Shown: positions 19,720 to 32,452 of the stretch, one piece after another
Numbering within the stretch: position 1 is the stretch's first letter
Layout of the letters: every line of letters begins with the position of its first letter
Assembly: GCA_001316125.1 (NCBI GenBank)
Contig: BBCS01000001.1
Coordinates: forward strand, 660,736 to 724,735
Direction: 5' to 3'
Length of the DNA stretch: 64,000 nt
Source of the DNA: Vulcanisaeta distributa JCM 11213
GTDB lineage: Archaea > Thermoproteota > Thermoprotei > Thermoproteales > Thermocladiaceae
The notes under the pieces: model-generated
Told to the model about the DNA's origin: nothing
What the model saw: only the letters and a program-made list of their open reading frames with translations
Database searches by the model: none
Translations under genes and position numbers: made by a program

Positions 19720-21494
19720 ATGCATAGCTCGTTCAAGGTGTGGGTTTCAATATCACTTTTAATAATAGTGGTGGCTCTGGCGATAACCGCCTATTCCCTA
19801 GGTTACTTAACTCCAAGTATTGTGGTTAATGTTGTTGTTGGTAAAAAACCCGTGAATGCCTACGTCCAGGTCTTTGCCGTATTACCGCCAGGCCATAATG
19901 AATCGCTAATCGAGGTGTGGAGCGGCACGGCATCAAATGGGGGGGTGGTTAGGGTGCCCATAACCGTACTTAGTAAAATAGCGAGTGAATGGGTTGCCAA
20001 GGGTTACGGCAGTGAGGGGGGGGTTGGTATTGAGGTTGTGGCTACCTACGTGAATGGTTCAACGGTTTACTACGACATGATGTTCACAGCGTATGAACCA
20101 GGTACGTTATTAAGCACGATAAGCAACCCAATGCTTAGCATGGTTAGGCTAAACTACATGACAGTAAGCCTGAACCTCACCAATACCTATCAATTAGCAA
20201 AGGTATTAACTAAACCGCAGGTACCAACACCACCAGCGCCACCCGGGTGCTGGTGGGTCAATATAACATCTAAATCCTGGCAAACACCCATCATAAAGAT
20301 ACCAATAGCCTGGGTCTACGACAATGTACCAAACTACCTAGGAGGCACGCTTGGTGCATACTCCCAACAGAGCACCTCCGCTACTGTGTATTTCTATGCC
20401 TCTGTGGGGGGGTTGGTCCAGGGAGGCTCGACATCAGTTACCTACAAGTTCATCGGATACTCAACGTACACAAGTTCCTCAAATTGGAATCAATTAGCCT
20501 TTGGAAAAATTCAGCCAACGGCCCCCCCAAGTGCTGGTTTTCTGTATCAAAACGGTACAATAGGAGTTGCCACACTACAATTGTACTGTATAACGGGTCC
20601 AACTAATCAATACGCATATGAGACCTTCGTAGCCTCAATATTAGGTAGTATAGGTACATCCTCAAACATCACTTACTTAAACGGATTCTTGAGCCAGTAT
20701 AAGGCGTATACTGGCTATAGTCCTCAGTATGTGCCGTTTGATGAAATATACATAGGTGGTGGTAAGACATATGACTACTGGTTTAGTAATGTCCAGGCAT
20801 ATAGCCCACCCTTCGGCTTTAGCGGTACGATACCGGTGGGTTTAATAATAGCGTACATAGCTCAGACACTGGGTAAATCCCTCAGCATCCCTGGCTTCAT
20901 ATTAGCTAACCTTGCGGCCGGCATACAGATAACCACAACGAACACAAACATAATAGAGATATCCATTGCCTACACATCATCTAGCTATGGTAGTGGTGAC
21001 TTATTTGTTGCTGCTCTCCCAGTTAATTATAGTAGTTCTTCGGGAAATTATTTCTATTATCCGTTCATTCTCGGCTTTAACGTTACTGGGCTGGGTAGTT
21101 ACTCAAGTAGTACGTCCATTTATGTTGATGGTCCTGGCGTCATTTTTAATCCATGCATACCAATTAATTCCTATAACTGGACGGTCTATGTTTCGATAGG
21201 CAATTCACCATTGTTAGTGCCCGGCGGCACGGTGACAGCCACGGTCTATAACTCCCAGGGTTCGGTTGTTTGGAGTGGCACATTTACAATACCGACAAGC
21301 ATTGATGCTTACCACCCCACCAACCTGCCGTCGTTAGTATACCCTGGACCATATTCAACTACGGTGTACCCTACAATACGTATTACATTAAGTTCAATTA
21401 TAATGGCTATACCACACCACAAGGCTCGATAATTTACGGCTCATCAACTACGACAACAACGATATATGCCGAACTCCAAAGCTGTGGACCATGA
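19720..21494 (+). CDS. Large secreted surface protein, family A (copy 2)
   Basis: About 590 residues. Signal anchor (VWVSISLLIIVVALAITAY), an N-terminal beta domain (AYVQVFAVLPPGHNESLIE, then VPITVLSKIASEWVAKG) shared with 10455 and 58061, then a long Tyr/Ser/Gly-rich region and a helix-breaking stretch VGLIIAYIAQTLGKSLSIPG. The frame changes near 21370, after which FNYNGYTTPQGSIIYGSS and IYAELQSC end at the TGA 21492-21494, matching the C-terminus of the 58061 copy. Start 19720 (MHSSFKVWV) chosen from promoter spacing. G7 runs at 19939 and 20406, C7 at 20522, and a G8 at 20016 are in frame. Function unknown. Confidence 0.65.
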
Positions 21495-21551
21495 TTATGG
21501 TTTAAAGAAGGTATTTAATAATAAATTATTTCAGGATAATTGCGTATCCCT

Positions 21552-23384
<1,833 letters not shown>

Positions 23385-23440
23385 TAGTTATGTGGTGGCT
23401 TATCCTCATTTAAATATTGTCATTAATTAGTAATAATACG

Positions 23441-24354
23441 TTAGGTAGTGGTTGTGCTCATTAATAAACGAACCCCCCTTGCATAGGCACTGCAAACACC
23501 CTTCAATGGGCATTTATCACACTGCGGCTTGTCCCTAACGCATACGGTCCTTCCGAACCTCCATAGGAAGTCATCCAATGCTATTGGGTCTAACTTACCA
23601 ATCCTAATCACCGCATCCCAGGCATCACGGACTGCAACCTAAGTTCAACGTCAAGCTCCCTACTAAAGTGAACATCACGCCTCATCAACTCGAGAACCCA
23701 GTCCTCAAGCCTAACAATGCCAAGCCTATAGGCAATCCTCGTGAGGTGATTATCAATTGGCAACTTAATTTCCTGCTGCTTAACCTTCAGTAACCCACGT
23801 AGCACCAAGAACTTAATCAATAGGTATGCCTTCTTCCTTACGGGATCCTCATAAGCCGCCATGCCGGATAGCCTATCAATCAGCTCCTCAACGCTTGAAA
23901 CATGGAAGAACCTAATTGTTGTCCCATAATTCCTAAACACATACGAACCCGCATCCCTAAGCAAGTAAGCCCTGACCCCCCCGTAATCCCAGACAGGTCC
24001 GTAATCACCAACGAGCCAATCCCTAACCACCGCAGGATCAAGCCTCCTTAAATTAGCTGGGCTGAAGAAGGAACTATCCATATTGAACATCTCCATGCCC
24101 AACCTCCAAAGTAGGTCAGATCCCGTGAAAATCTCATCACCAACACGCCTTGTGAATTGTCGATCCCCCAATATTCGTCCTATGATCAATCGCCACCATG
24201 GCCAGGAAGTAATTGTACGTGGCCTCGATATCCGCATCCCTTGGTGGGTAGAACCTTGGATCAAAGGCATCGGACCTACGTAAGTCAAGTGATGCCAGTG
24301 CTTGGCTACTTCGATAATTCTATCCAGATTCAGTGTTGCGGGTATCCTAGCCAT
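23441..24354 (-). CDS. HhH-GPD-type DNA glycosylase with 4Fe-4S loop, frameshifted
   Basis: About 300 residues. The middle has LPIDNHLTRIAYRLGI, the catalytic region with Asp of the HhH-GPD superfamily. The C-terminus, in another frame, has C-x6-C-x2-C-x5-C (CVRDKPQC, DKC, PLKGVC), the endonuclease III iron-sulphur loop. The N-terminal part alternates frames: FDPRFYPPRDADIEATYN and FLAMVAIDHRTN between 24270 and 24170. Joints near 24275, 24165 and 23640. Such enzymes remove damaged bases, but the exact damage is not predictable. The stop is at 23441-23443, after a C6 at 23473. It stands between DUF711 and S14. Confidence 0.7.
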
Positions 24355-24413
24355 AATTAACTAGGCGCATTTGTGCTTATAATCCCTAGGTAATTGTGAT
24401 GGAGAATGAATAC

Positions 24414-24578
24414 CTAGTAGTACTTCCTAAACCCCAGTTGCGGTGCCACCTCCCTGAAGCACCTCCTGCATAGGTAAAGCCCGTACTTCCTAATGACTGC
24501 CTCGTGAGTACCACATCTTTGACACCTAATGACTGCTCTCCCATACTTACGCTCCTTTGGTGGCTTTATCTTCGCCAT
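24414..24578 (-). CDS. rps14: Ribosomal protein S14 (uS14, archaeal type)
   Basis: 54 residues, exactly the archaeal length. The sequence [19 protein letters not shown] continues with the zinc ribbon CQRC...CRRCF and ends [13 protein letters not shown]. It binds the head of the small subunit near the decoding region. No frameshift. Start ATG 24576-24578; stop TAG at 24414-24416. It is not in a ribosomal operon here; divergent from the 2-hydroxyacid dehydrogenase, which starts 80 bases away. Confidence 0.93.
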   Translation of the reverse strand: MAKIKPPKERKYGRAVIRCQRCGTHEAVIRKYGLYLCRRCFREVAPQLGFRKYY

Positions 24579-24658
24579 TCACGCACTCGGAAGAAAGCCC
24601 AGTTAAAAGTATTTTTGCCCGTGAAATATTAAATAAGTCAGCAATTGCCTTAATTTAG

Positions 24659-25613
24659 ATGGCAACAACCATAATCAGTACGGTAGAATTACCTGAAAAG
24701 GCTAGGGAAATGCTAAGGAGTTATAATGCAGACCTCTACGAACTACCGAAATTAGGTAAGGATGAGCAATTGAACGCATTATCCAAGGCCGAGATACTAA
24801 TGTGCTGGTGCGGTAGGGAGTTTGACTTGGCTAGTAACATTAAATACATGCCCCCCCAATTGAAAATGATACAGACATTCTCGCAGGTGTTGACCACCTA
24901 CCATTCGCCGTAATACCAAACAACATAGAGATCTACAGTAATGCAGGGGGGGCTTACTCAGTGCCCGTGGCTGAGCATGCATGGGCGATGATACTAACGC
25001 TCGCCAAGGGACTGCACAAGCCCACGCTTAATGCCAGGGAATACCTAAACAGTGAGTTAACGAGTCCCCATAAAATCACTGAGTCAACACTACTCGTCCT
25101 TGGCACCGGCGGTATTGGAAGGGAAATAGCAAGGATTGGTAGGGAAGGATTCAGGACCTACAACATAGGCATTAACAGGAGCGGTAAACCTGCTGAGTAC
25201 TTCGATGAAGTTTACCCAACAGATAAGTTGCTCGATGTATTACCGAGGGCTGACATAGTGGCGATAGCACTACCACTTAATAAGTATACGAGGGGGGGCT
25301 TGATTGGTGAGAGGGAGCTTAGGGCATTAAAGCGTGGTGCCATTGTGGTGAACGTTGGGCGTGGTGACGTGGTTAAGGAGGAGGAGCTGTACAGGGTTCT
25401 TAAGGAGAGGCAGGACATTAGGTTTGGCACCGACGTTTGGTGGGTACACGATGGGCGTGAGGAGATACCACCGAGAACACCATTAACGGCATTACCCAAC
25501 TTCCTGGGCACGCCGCACATAGCCGGTGGAGCCAGAGGGAGATAGCCGAGTACGCGATGATTAGGGCTGTGGAGAACGTAATTAGGTACCTTAGGGGGGG
25601 GAGGTGCCCATGA
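24659..25613 (+). CDS. D-isomer-specific 2-hydroxyacid dehydrogenase, frameshifted
   Basis: About 315 residues. NAD-binding GTGGIGREIARIGREGF, substrate-domain PVAEHAWAMIL, catalytic Arg in VNVGRGDVVKEEEL, and His in TPHIAGG. Members reduce 2-oxoacids to D-2-hydroxyacids (glyoxylate/phosphoglycerate type). Joints near 24888 (FSAGVDHLPFAVIPNN) and near 25535 (EIAEYAMIRAVENVIRYL). Runs of seven add a residue against the family at YMPPQ (24851), NAGGAYS (24946; family NAGAYS) and YTRGGLIGE (25292; family TRGLIGE); G8 at 25594. Stop TGA 25611-25613. Divergent from S14. Confidence 0.85.
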
Positions 25614-25727
25614 ATAAGGTCAATAGGATGATTACGTCTAAGGCATGCCCACGAGTTAATGGTTGCTTTGGCCTTCGTTTAGAAATTTCTACGTATAACC
25701 ATGATCAATGTATCCTCATTGTAATGC

Positions 25728-25988
25728 CTACTCCTCCCAATATTCACCATAACCGTAGCCAATTACCACACCTAAGTAATCATAGATCAGGCCCCTTTTG
25801 ACGGCCTCCTCATAAATCCTCCAGATGCGTTTTGTGGAGACAAGGCCTACGTAGAAGCCCTCCTTCTCGAGTTCATCACGGACCTTGTCCGGGAAGTCTA
25901 TTGGATTTATGAAGGGTTCCCTGGAGAACACCCTGAGCATTGCGTTTAGTATGTCGTTGTTGTGCGGGTATGGCTTCTTCCTAGTCAT
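25728..25988 (-). CDS. Small conserved-looking protein of unknown function
   Basis: 86 residues, unbroken and charged: PHNNDILNAMLRVFSREPF, PDKVRDELEKEGFYVGLV, KRIWRIYEEAVKRGLIYDYL. The helix-turn pattern could be a winged helix, but no family is recognised. It is 15 bases downstream of the membrane protein gene 26004-27411, on the same strand. Confidence 0.55.
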   Translation of the reverse strand: MTRKKPYPHNNDILNAMLRVFSREPFINPIDFPDKVRDELEKEGFYVGLVSTKRIWRIYEEAVKRGLIYDYLGVVIGYGYGEYWEE

Positions 25989-26003
25989 TATTTACCACCG
26001 ACT

Positions 26004-27411
26004 TCATTGAAATTCCCCCCCTGTTAGTAATTTCCTGTAAAATTCGTGATCATAAATGATGTAGTAGGTGAATAGTGGCAGGTATATTATTGGTGCTATG
26101 TTTACGTAATTAATTGATGATTTCGTAAACGACCCATTACGTTCACTAACCAACTTTATAGCCGTCCTATTGATCATGAACGACACCTCTACGTAACCTA
26201 TCCTATAATTAGTCGTGAAGTAATTGCTGCGGGTCCTGATTATAATCACTACGGTTATGTTTACTGGGAATGAGTAGTCATAGTTACTGAGCATGCAAGT
26301 GAGTAGGAAGCCATTTGGTACTGGTTCGTGGTCGCTCACCGATAATGCGGATGTGTATGTCCACGAAACCTCATCAGCCTTAATAACATTCCTTACCGCC
26401 GTGCCCTGATAAGTAATCTGCGACTCAGGTGGGTTTAGTGGTGTTGGTGGCATTTCATACGGTATTGAGTACATGGTCTTGTCAGTGCTCGTGGGCGCCA
26501 CCGTTATTAGATCTGAGCAGGAATTAATGCCAATGACTACCTTGATGTGGTAGGGTGTGGAGCTGCCGGTACGTAGCCGAGTATGGATATGGAGTTTGGT
26601 GCGTATGTCTGATTAGTGATGCCGAGATCCACCAGTGAATAGTTGAGCAATGCCATGTACTCCATGGGGTGCTTGCTACTGATGACCAGGCCAGTGACGG
26701 GGGGGTCTAACCCACCATACTGCGGATTTAAAGACGCGGATAGCAGTGACGATAACGTAATAAGGGTTATTAATGACAGTGCTATTGACCAGGCAATTAT
26801 CCTTATTGCATGCGCCCTCGTAAAGTTAATGGACTTGTTATCCCTCATATCGATACTAGGCATGAGCCAGGCAATGAGGAGTAATACGTATGATATCATC
26901 ATTATGAAGGCACCAACTATGGCTATGTACAGCACTGCGCCGATCATCAGCGCAATGCCGGCATACCTATGTAGCTACTTAACCCATTAATCGCGTGATA
27001 CAGGTAGTACGAGAATGCAATCATTAATGGCCACGCAGCGACTATCAACGCATACACCAACGCAGCCTGGTTAAATGGGTACCTGAGCCACAATGGCATA
27101 CTTGGTGACAGGTACGTAATAACGGAATACTGGCTCACAGTAACCTTAATAACGCCATAAAGCGCAAGTATTACCGCTGTTGCTATGTAGTTAAATGCGA
27201 TAATGGCGATGATGATCAACAATGCAATCTTAGTATTGTTAAAACGACCCATCAATCCAAGCTCTTTGAAGAGGTATAGTAACGTTATTAGACCAAGTAC
27301 TGTGAATACTTCATGGCCTATGAACTTAATTAAGCCAATTATTAGTAAGGTTGATGATAAGGCGCCGAGTAACCTTATATTAGTAATTGATTGAGACCAC
27401 CCATAACCCAT
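26004..27411 (-). CDS. Membrane protein with large extracytoplasmic domain, frameshifted
   Basis: Three frame pieces that join to about 465 residues. Helices: LLGALSSTLLIIGLIKFI, VLGLITLLYLF, IALLIIIAIIAFNYIATAV, AALVYALIVAAWPLMIAFS, LYIAIVGAFIMMISYVLLLIA, IRIIAWSIALSLITLITL, then an outer beta-type domain (SILGYVPAAPHP; YHIKVVIGINSC in the next frame; SYDYSFPVNITVVIII-like strand) and a C-terminal hydrophobic stretch. Joints at about 26950 and 26520. The topology resembles DUF973-type archaeal membrane proteins and the gene at 8707. C7 at 26015, G7 at 26699. Function unknown. Confidence 0.5.
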
Positions 27412-27451
27412 TATTCAATATGCAGCGTCACTCTATTTATTCCTTATTCCG

Positions 27452-28704
27452 CTATAGCTTGTCCTGTTCATAATCCCTGAGTAGGAATGCCCTCGCCAAC
27501 TCCTTACCGAGATACATGGCATGTGAGTAGATGGTGAAGTGATTACTATTCTTAAGCGTACTGTATGCCTCCTCTAGGGTATTGAATGAGAACCTCCTGT
27601 GCAGTGAATTCGTGATGGGTAGCCTATGCTCAACAATTACTGACTCACCCTCCCTCATCACCAGGAAGTTACCCCCCCTTGGGTCCTCAACGAACTCACT
27701 GAACACGTTGGCGTTCCTCTTCACGAACTCCTCAGCCCTACCCAGGTCCTTAACGTATATTCTGGCAGAGAACGGTATTACGGCTATGGAGCCCACACTG
27801 TACCAGGCATTGAATTCCCTATTCAGGGTCTCAACAATTCTCTTTGCAAGGGACCACCACCTATATAACTGCCTGCACCAATCATTAAGCACATCAACGC
27901 TCCTTAAATAAACCACTTGATTGTAGTAATCACCGCTTATAACGCCCTGAACCAAGTAATCACCCCCCGTAATAAGTAGCATTCATTGAGTGTGGATTGA
28001 CCCTCAATTCCCTGATCATAGCATCAACACCTCAGCAGGTGGCTCAAAACCCTTAAGCCCAGCCTCACTGAGTCTCCTGAATGGGTGTGGTTTACCCACG
28101 GAGTCTATTACCACCAACGGCGTTATTAGCTCCCTATAATCACCCTTATCAAAGCCGTAATTCAACACTAAATCCACAAGCTTAACCCAGGACCTGTAGG
28201 TGTCCCTCTCATAAATGAAGCCACCAACTAGTGGCAACACCCAACCACCACCACGCTCATTCTCACGAACTTCCACATTCATTGAAGGCCTAACAGGCCT
28301 ACGCCCAGGCCTGTAGTTCTCATGGACAGCTTTTATTAATAAGTCGGCATTGCGCGCCTTAAATGCTCCCCCCCTGAGATCTATCACCCTCACCGTAGAC
28401 CTAACATTATCCGCAACATCCTTATCCACTAATAATACGTCTAATACCCCATCCTTAAAGAAACGAATTAATAATTCACCAACACCATTGTAATCAAGGC
28501 CGTAGACTATCAACGTATCAACCAATTCATCCTGGCTAGGGTGGCTATCATGTAATTAATACCGACTGGTGTGTATAGATTGCCTATAACGCCAACGAGG
28601 CCTATTGAATTGCCGAGGAGCCCCTTAACCTGGTTTATACTGCTCCAGAGGGTTACGATGGCTATGTTGGAGTCCTCATTAATTACTTCATAATTAAATT
28701 TCAC
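27452..28704 (-). CDS. DUF4346-containing protein, archaeal thymidylate-synthase-like / MtrA-like, frameshifted
   Basis: Three pieces joined near 28515 and 28020-27965 give about 415 residues. N-terminal part: IAIVTLWSSINQVKGLLG, IGNLYTPVGINYMIATLARM, then LIVYGLDYNGVGELLIRFF, the pattern of MtrA-like/archaeal thymidylate-synthase-like proteins. C-terminal part: DPRGGNFLVMREGE, VEHRLPITN and SHAMYLGKELARAFL, typical of DUF4346. Some members are annotated as thymidylate synthases acting with tetrahydromethanopterin; activity is unproven here. C7 runs at 28368 and 27672, C6 at 27963. Position near the pyr operon supports a nucleotide role. Confidence 0.55.
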
Positions 28705-28745
28705 AGTTATCGCAACAATGGGCTAGTTATAATCCTTGCATGGTA

Positions 28746-29297
28746 CTACAGGATAAAGCTGGGTATCAACAATACAACAGATATTACAAAGGCTATGACC
28801 CAAACTCTAACGTCCCTCCTAAATACCCTAAACCCATCGAGCATTATGCCCGGCAACGCAAGCGGTAACATGTTAAAGAAGCCGAGCCATGCGTTGGTTG
28901 CGTATATGATATTGGCATAGAAGGAGAAGGGACTGGGCAGTAATAACCAAAGCGGCAGGAACACTACCGCGAAGACTATGTTTGTGGCTGGGCCGGCAAG
29001 GGCTATCTTCAACTCATCACTTCTTGATGGGTAACCCCCCCAAACCTTTGGACCTATTACCGTGGCGCCTGGCGTGGCTATTATGAAGAACCTTGTCAAT
29101 GCCGTGACAAGAGCCAGTAATAGACCAATCCACCAAGCCCTGAAATAGGCTATGTAACCCAATCTCCTCGCCACCTCCCTATGCATTAACTCATGACCGA
29201 GGAAGCCCGTTAATACGGCAATGAATGTTGCCACTAGGCCACCAATGCTAAGTAACGTATTGAAGAGTAGGGCGAAGGCTATTGTCATGGCGACCAA
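28746..29297 (-). CDS. Site-2-protease-like M50 metalloprotease
   Basis: About 183 residues, six helices. Zinc motif GHELMHREVARRLG (HExxH) in the first half and MLDGFRVF, the DG site, near the C-terminus; FFNMLPLALPGIMLDG fits the family loop. Family members cleave proteins inside the membrane. The frame stays open upstream of the ATG at 29297 with a plausible extension (RPYRHEVRDILIALVAM), so the real start may be about 60 bases earlier with a non-ATG codon. C7 at 29035 gives WGGYPSR. Confidence 0.75.
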   Translation of the reverse strand: MVAMTIAFALLFNTLLSIGGLVATFIAVLTGFLGHELMHREVARRLGYIAYFRAWWIGLLLALVTALTRFFIIATPGATVIGPKVWGGYPSRSDELKIALAGPATNIVFAVVFLPLWLLLPSPFSFYANIIYATNAWLGFFNMLPLALPGIMLDGFRVFRRDVRVWVIAFVISVVLLIPSFIL

Positions 29298-29403
29298 GGC
29301 GATCAGGATATCCCTGACCTCATGCCTATACGGCCTAAACGGTACTCCGTAACCACCGCCCCCAATAATTAATGTTCATCAAGACACGGTGATTGAATAA
29401 TTA

Positions 29404-30264
29404 TTAAAGCCTTTCACTCAGACCCATTAATACCTCTTTAAACAATCTATTAAACACGAAGGGACCCTCGTATGCGAATGCCGTAACCACACCAACCATG
29501 TCGGCGCCATTCCTTAATAAATCGACTACCTGCCGCCCGTGAAAGACACCGCCAAGACCAATGATTGGGTTCCTAAAGCCCCCCCACCTCCTAACCTTAA
29601 CAATTAATGACTTAACAATTGGGTGTATTGGGTAGCCGCTTAACCCGCCATAACCAACGGAAATACCAGGCTCCTTAATTGGCAGGGTATTGGCTATTGT
29701 TAGCCCAAACCCACGCTTTTCAGCTACGTTCACCACCCACCTGTAAAACTCAATATCAACTCCAAGAGGTAGTTTTATGAATAATACGCCTGGAAACGCC
29801 TCAACACTCCTGAGCAATTCGCCCAGGTACTCCCTATCCGTTATCCATGAGCCACGGTAAGTAGGGCTACTGATATTTAATTCCACGGCATCCACACCAT
29901 AACCCCCCCTCAAACCATTAAGCATGTACATAAACTCACCAATTGAAAATCCCGCCAAGCTAATAATTACGTAAGTACCAAGTCTACGCAGCTTACTAAG
30001 AATGCCCGGTAATCGACTTACGAAGTCTGTAAAGCCCCCCCTCGATGGTAGACCCATGGCGTTAACCATGGCCTTTAAACCTGGGTACTTAACAATACGC
30101 GGCTTGGGATTGCCAGGGCGTGGCTTAAGTGTGATTGAGCCAATGGTTATGAAGCCAATACCCGCCCGCGCAATCCATGGGGGGGCTAAAAACCCATCCT
30201 TATCAATACCCGCACCAAGTCCTATTGGATTTTTAATGGACTTACCATTAACCTCAACGGGCAT
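29404..30264 (-). CDS. pyrD: Dihydroorotate dehydrogenase
   Basis: 286 residues from the ATG at 30264, but the frame stays open upstream (EFTYETSHALIRSGIVNYRG), which looks like the family N-terminus, so the true start is probably near 30345, hidden by the G7 at 30338. TIM-barrel motifs: NPIGLGAGIDKDG (FMN binding), VELNISSPTYRG, LFIKLPL, IIGLGGV and the phosphate loop after it. Oxidises dihydroorotate to orotate, step four of pyrimidine synthesis. Last gene of pyrBIED. C7 or G7 runs at 29579, 29903, 30035 and 30179 add residues at RWGGFRN, RGGYG and RGGF. Confidence 0.88.
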   Translation of the reverse strand: MPVEVNGKSIKNPIGLGAGIDKDGFLAPPWIARAGIGFITIGSITLKPRPGNPKPRIVKYPGLKAMVNAMGLPSRGGFTDFVSRLPGILSKLRRLGTYVIISLAGFSIGEFMYMLNGLRGGYGVDAVELNISSPTYRGSWITDREYLGELLRSVEAFPGVLFIKLPLGVDIEFYRWVVNVAEKRGFGLTIANTLPIKEPGISVGYGGLSGYPIHPIVKSLIVKVRRWGGFRNPIIGLGGVFHGRQVVDLLRNGADMVGVVTAFAYEGPFVFNRLFKEVLMGLSERL

Positions 30265-30360
30265 TTCAAATTCATAACCGCGGTAATTAACAATACCACT
30301 CCTAATGAGCGCATGTGAGGTCTCGTAGGTGAATTCAGGGGGGGCAGGTAATTAATTAGT

Positions 30361-30969
30361 TTAATTACCTGTGTTAACACGCGTGCTCACCAAATAATTA
30401 ATTATTGAATTACGTAACTCATCACTGATTAATCCATTCTTGGCGAGGATGTTGATCACCTCCGTAATCCGAAGCAGGGCAACGGCATTAACGCCCTCCC
30501 TCCTGATGGCATCGAGCCCACCCTGCTCCCTATCAATAAAGGCTGCCGCCACAACTACATTACCACCATAATCTCTAATGGCTCTAACGGCTCTAATTAT
30601 TGAGCCTCCCGTAGTCACCACATCATCGATCACCGCAACCCTCATGTCACGTCTTAAATCACCCTCGATAAGCCGGGCCGTACCATGTTCCTTAGCCTCC
30701 TTCCTAACGTATATAATGCCCTTGCCAAGCTCGTAAGCCAACATTGAAGCCCATGGGATGCTAGCCGTCTCTATGCCGGCTATAACATCGATATTGAAAC
30801 TCGATAATAGGTTTGCCATTGACTTAATCAACCGTTTATAAATGTCTGGATACGTTATTGCAAGCCTTAAGTCCACGTAAAACGGACTCTCAATACCACT
30901 AGTTAATTTAAAACGCCCAAACTTAATAGCCCCAATCCTATAGAGATCGATTATCAATTCGTCATTCAT
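30361..30969 (-). CDS. pyrE: Orotate phosphoribosyltransferase
   Basis: About 203 residues, unbroken. PRPP-binding motif VAVIDDVVTTGGSI, hood loop YVRKEAKEHGTARLIEG and the N-terminal GAIKFGRFKLTSGIESPFYV are diagnostic. It forms OMP from orotate and PRPP. Start at the ATG 30969 (MNDELIIDLY), which follows two other in-frame ATGs (30981, 30975); it sits right at the end of pyrI. Between pyrI and pyrD in the operon. Confidence 0.92.
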   Translation of the reverse strand: MNDELIIDLYRIGAIKFGRFKLTSGIESPFYVDLRLAITYPDIYKRLIKSMANLLSSFNIDVIAGIETASIPWASMLAYELGKGIIYVRKEAKEHGTARLIEGDLRRDMRVAVIDDVVTTGGSIIRAVRAIRDYGGNVVVAAAFIDREQGGLDAIRREGVNAVALLRITEVINILAKNGLISDELRNSIINYLVSTRVNTGN

Positions 30970-30977
30970 CATTACCA

Positions 30978-31459
30978 TCACACCAATCCAAAGTACTTCT
31001 CAATATCACTTAGTTCATGCATCGTACCGCAGTACTCACACACTAGCTTGAGTGGTTCCCTGGACACCACGTGAAACCTACTCCTCACAGGTTCCCTCTG
31101 CTGGTTCGTTATGCATCTTGGATTCTTACACTTAAGCAATCCCTCTATCACGTCTGGTATCGCCACCTTAAACTTGCTGACGACCTCATAATCCCTGATT
31201 ATGTTCACGGTAGCCGTCGGCGCAACGAGAGCCACTAGGTTAAGTTCATCCTTAGTTAATTCCCTACCCTCGATCTTAACGATGTCCTTAGTGCCCAGCT
31301 TCCTACTCTCCACATTCATAACCAATGCAACCCTAAACCCCCCCTCACGACCAGATATACCCAATAACCGAAGCACTAGAAGTGCCCTACCAGCGGGTAT
31401 GTGTCGATCACCACGCCATCCCTGATCTTACTAATTATCAACTCCTTCTTACTGCTCAT
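30978..31459 (-). CDS. pyrI: Aspartate carbamoyltransferase regulatory chain, frameshifted
   Basis: About 160 residues. N-terminal part [18 protein letters not shown], then, after a lost C near 31402, [19 protein letters not shown]. The C-terminal zinc domain has Cys at CKNPRC and CEYCGT. It binds nucleotides and controls PyrB allosterically. C7 at 31338 gives [10 protein letters not shown] where relatives have one Gly fewer. Start ATG 31459 overlaps the pyrB stop (ATGA). It lies in pyrBIED. Confidence 0.9.
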
Positions 31460-32397
31460 GATTTATCACCAGCAAGCACGAGTTTTAACAAGGCCATGCG
31501 CAGGGGAACCCCCCCTAGGCTGGCTTGTTTGAAGTATTTAGCCTGCGGCATATTATCAACCGCAAAGTCAACCTCATCAACCCTGGGCAATGGGTGAAGA
31601 ATTATTAGGTTTGGCTTGCCCTTCTCGATTAACTTGGGCGTTACCTTGTAGGCGCCCTTAACCTTCTCATACTCCATCGGGTCAGGGAACCTCTCCCTCT
31701 GAATCCTGACAATGTATAACACGTCTAAGTCATTGATCACGTTGTATGGGTCATTAGTCCAGTCATACTTCATACCCCCTCGAGTTCATGAACTCAATAA
31801 GCTCCTGCCTAGGCCTTAGCAGTTCAGGCGATATTAGGTGGAGCCTAACCCTGTAATAGGACAGGGCCTGAACCAGTGAGTTAACGACCCTGCATACCTA
31901 AGGTCGCCGAGTATCCCAATGGATAGGCCATCAATCACTTTAAACTCCCGCCAAATCGTGTATAGGTCAAGCATTGCCTGGGTCGGGTGGTTCTGAGAGC
32001 CATCACCCGCATTAATTACTGGTGACTCCGCAATCTCAGCTGCGAATTTTGCCGCGCCCTCAAGGCTGTGCCTAATCACTATGGCGTTTGCATACGCATC
32101 AAGCATCCTAATCGTGTCGGCGAGATTCTCGCCCTTAGCCATTGACGTAGCCTCAACACCGCTAAAGCCTATTACCCTGCCACCAAGCCTAAGCATGGCA
32201 GTCTCAAAGCTAAGTCTCGTCCTAGTGCTCGGCTCGAAGAATGCCAGGGCAAGGACCTTATCACTGAGGATATCAAGCCTGGACTTAGCATACTTTTCCA
32301 TATTAAGGGCCTCAGAAAATAAAACCTCAAAGTCCTCCCTATTGAAATCCAGCACGCTTATGACATCCCGATTAAACCAGGTCAAGGAACCCACCAA
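31456..32397 (-). CDS. pyrB: Aspartate carbamoyltransferase catalytic chain, frameshifted
   Basis: About 312 residues. Carbamoyl-phosphate motif [25 protein letters not shown], and [10 protein letters not shown] are all present. Joints near 31895 ([19 protein letters not shown]) and near 31770 ([17 protein letters not shown]). C7 at 31509 adds a Gly at [11 protein letters not shown]. Condenses carbamoyl phosphate with aspartate. First gene of pyrBIED; the start at 32397 is followed by a normal N-terminus ([12 protein letters not shown]). A gap of 55 bases separates it from the GH15 gene upstream on the same strand. Confidence 0.9.
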
Positions 32398-32452
32398 GAC
32401 GTCAACAGCTAATTTAATAAAGGTTTCTTCGAAAAAGTGGGTGGAATATCCC

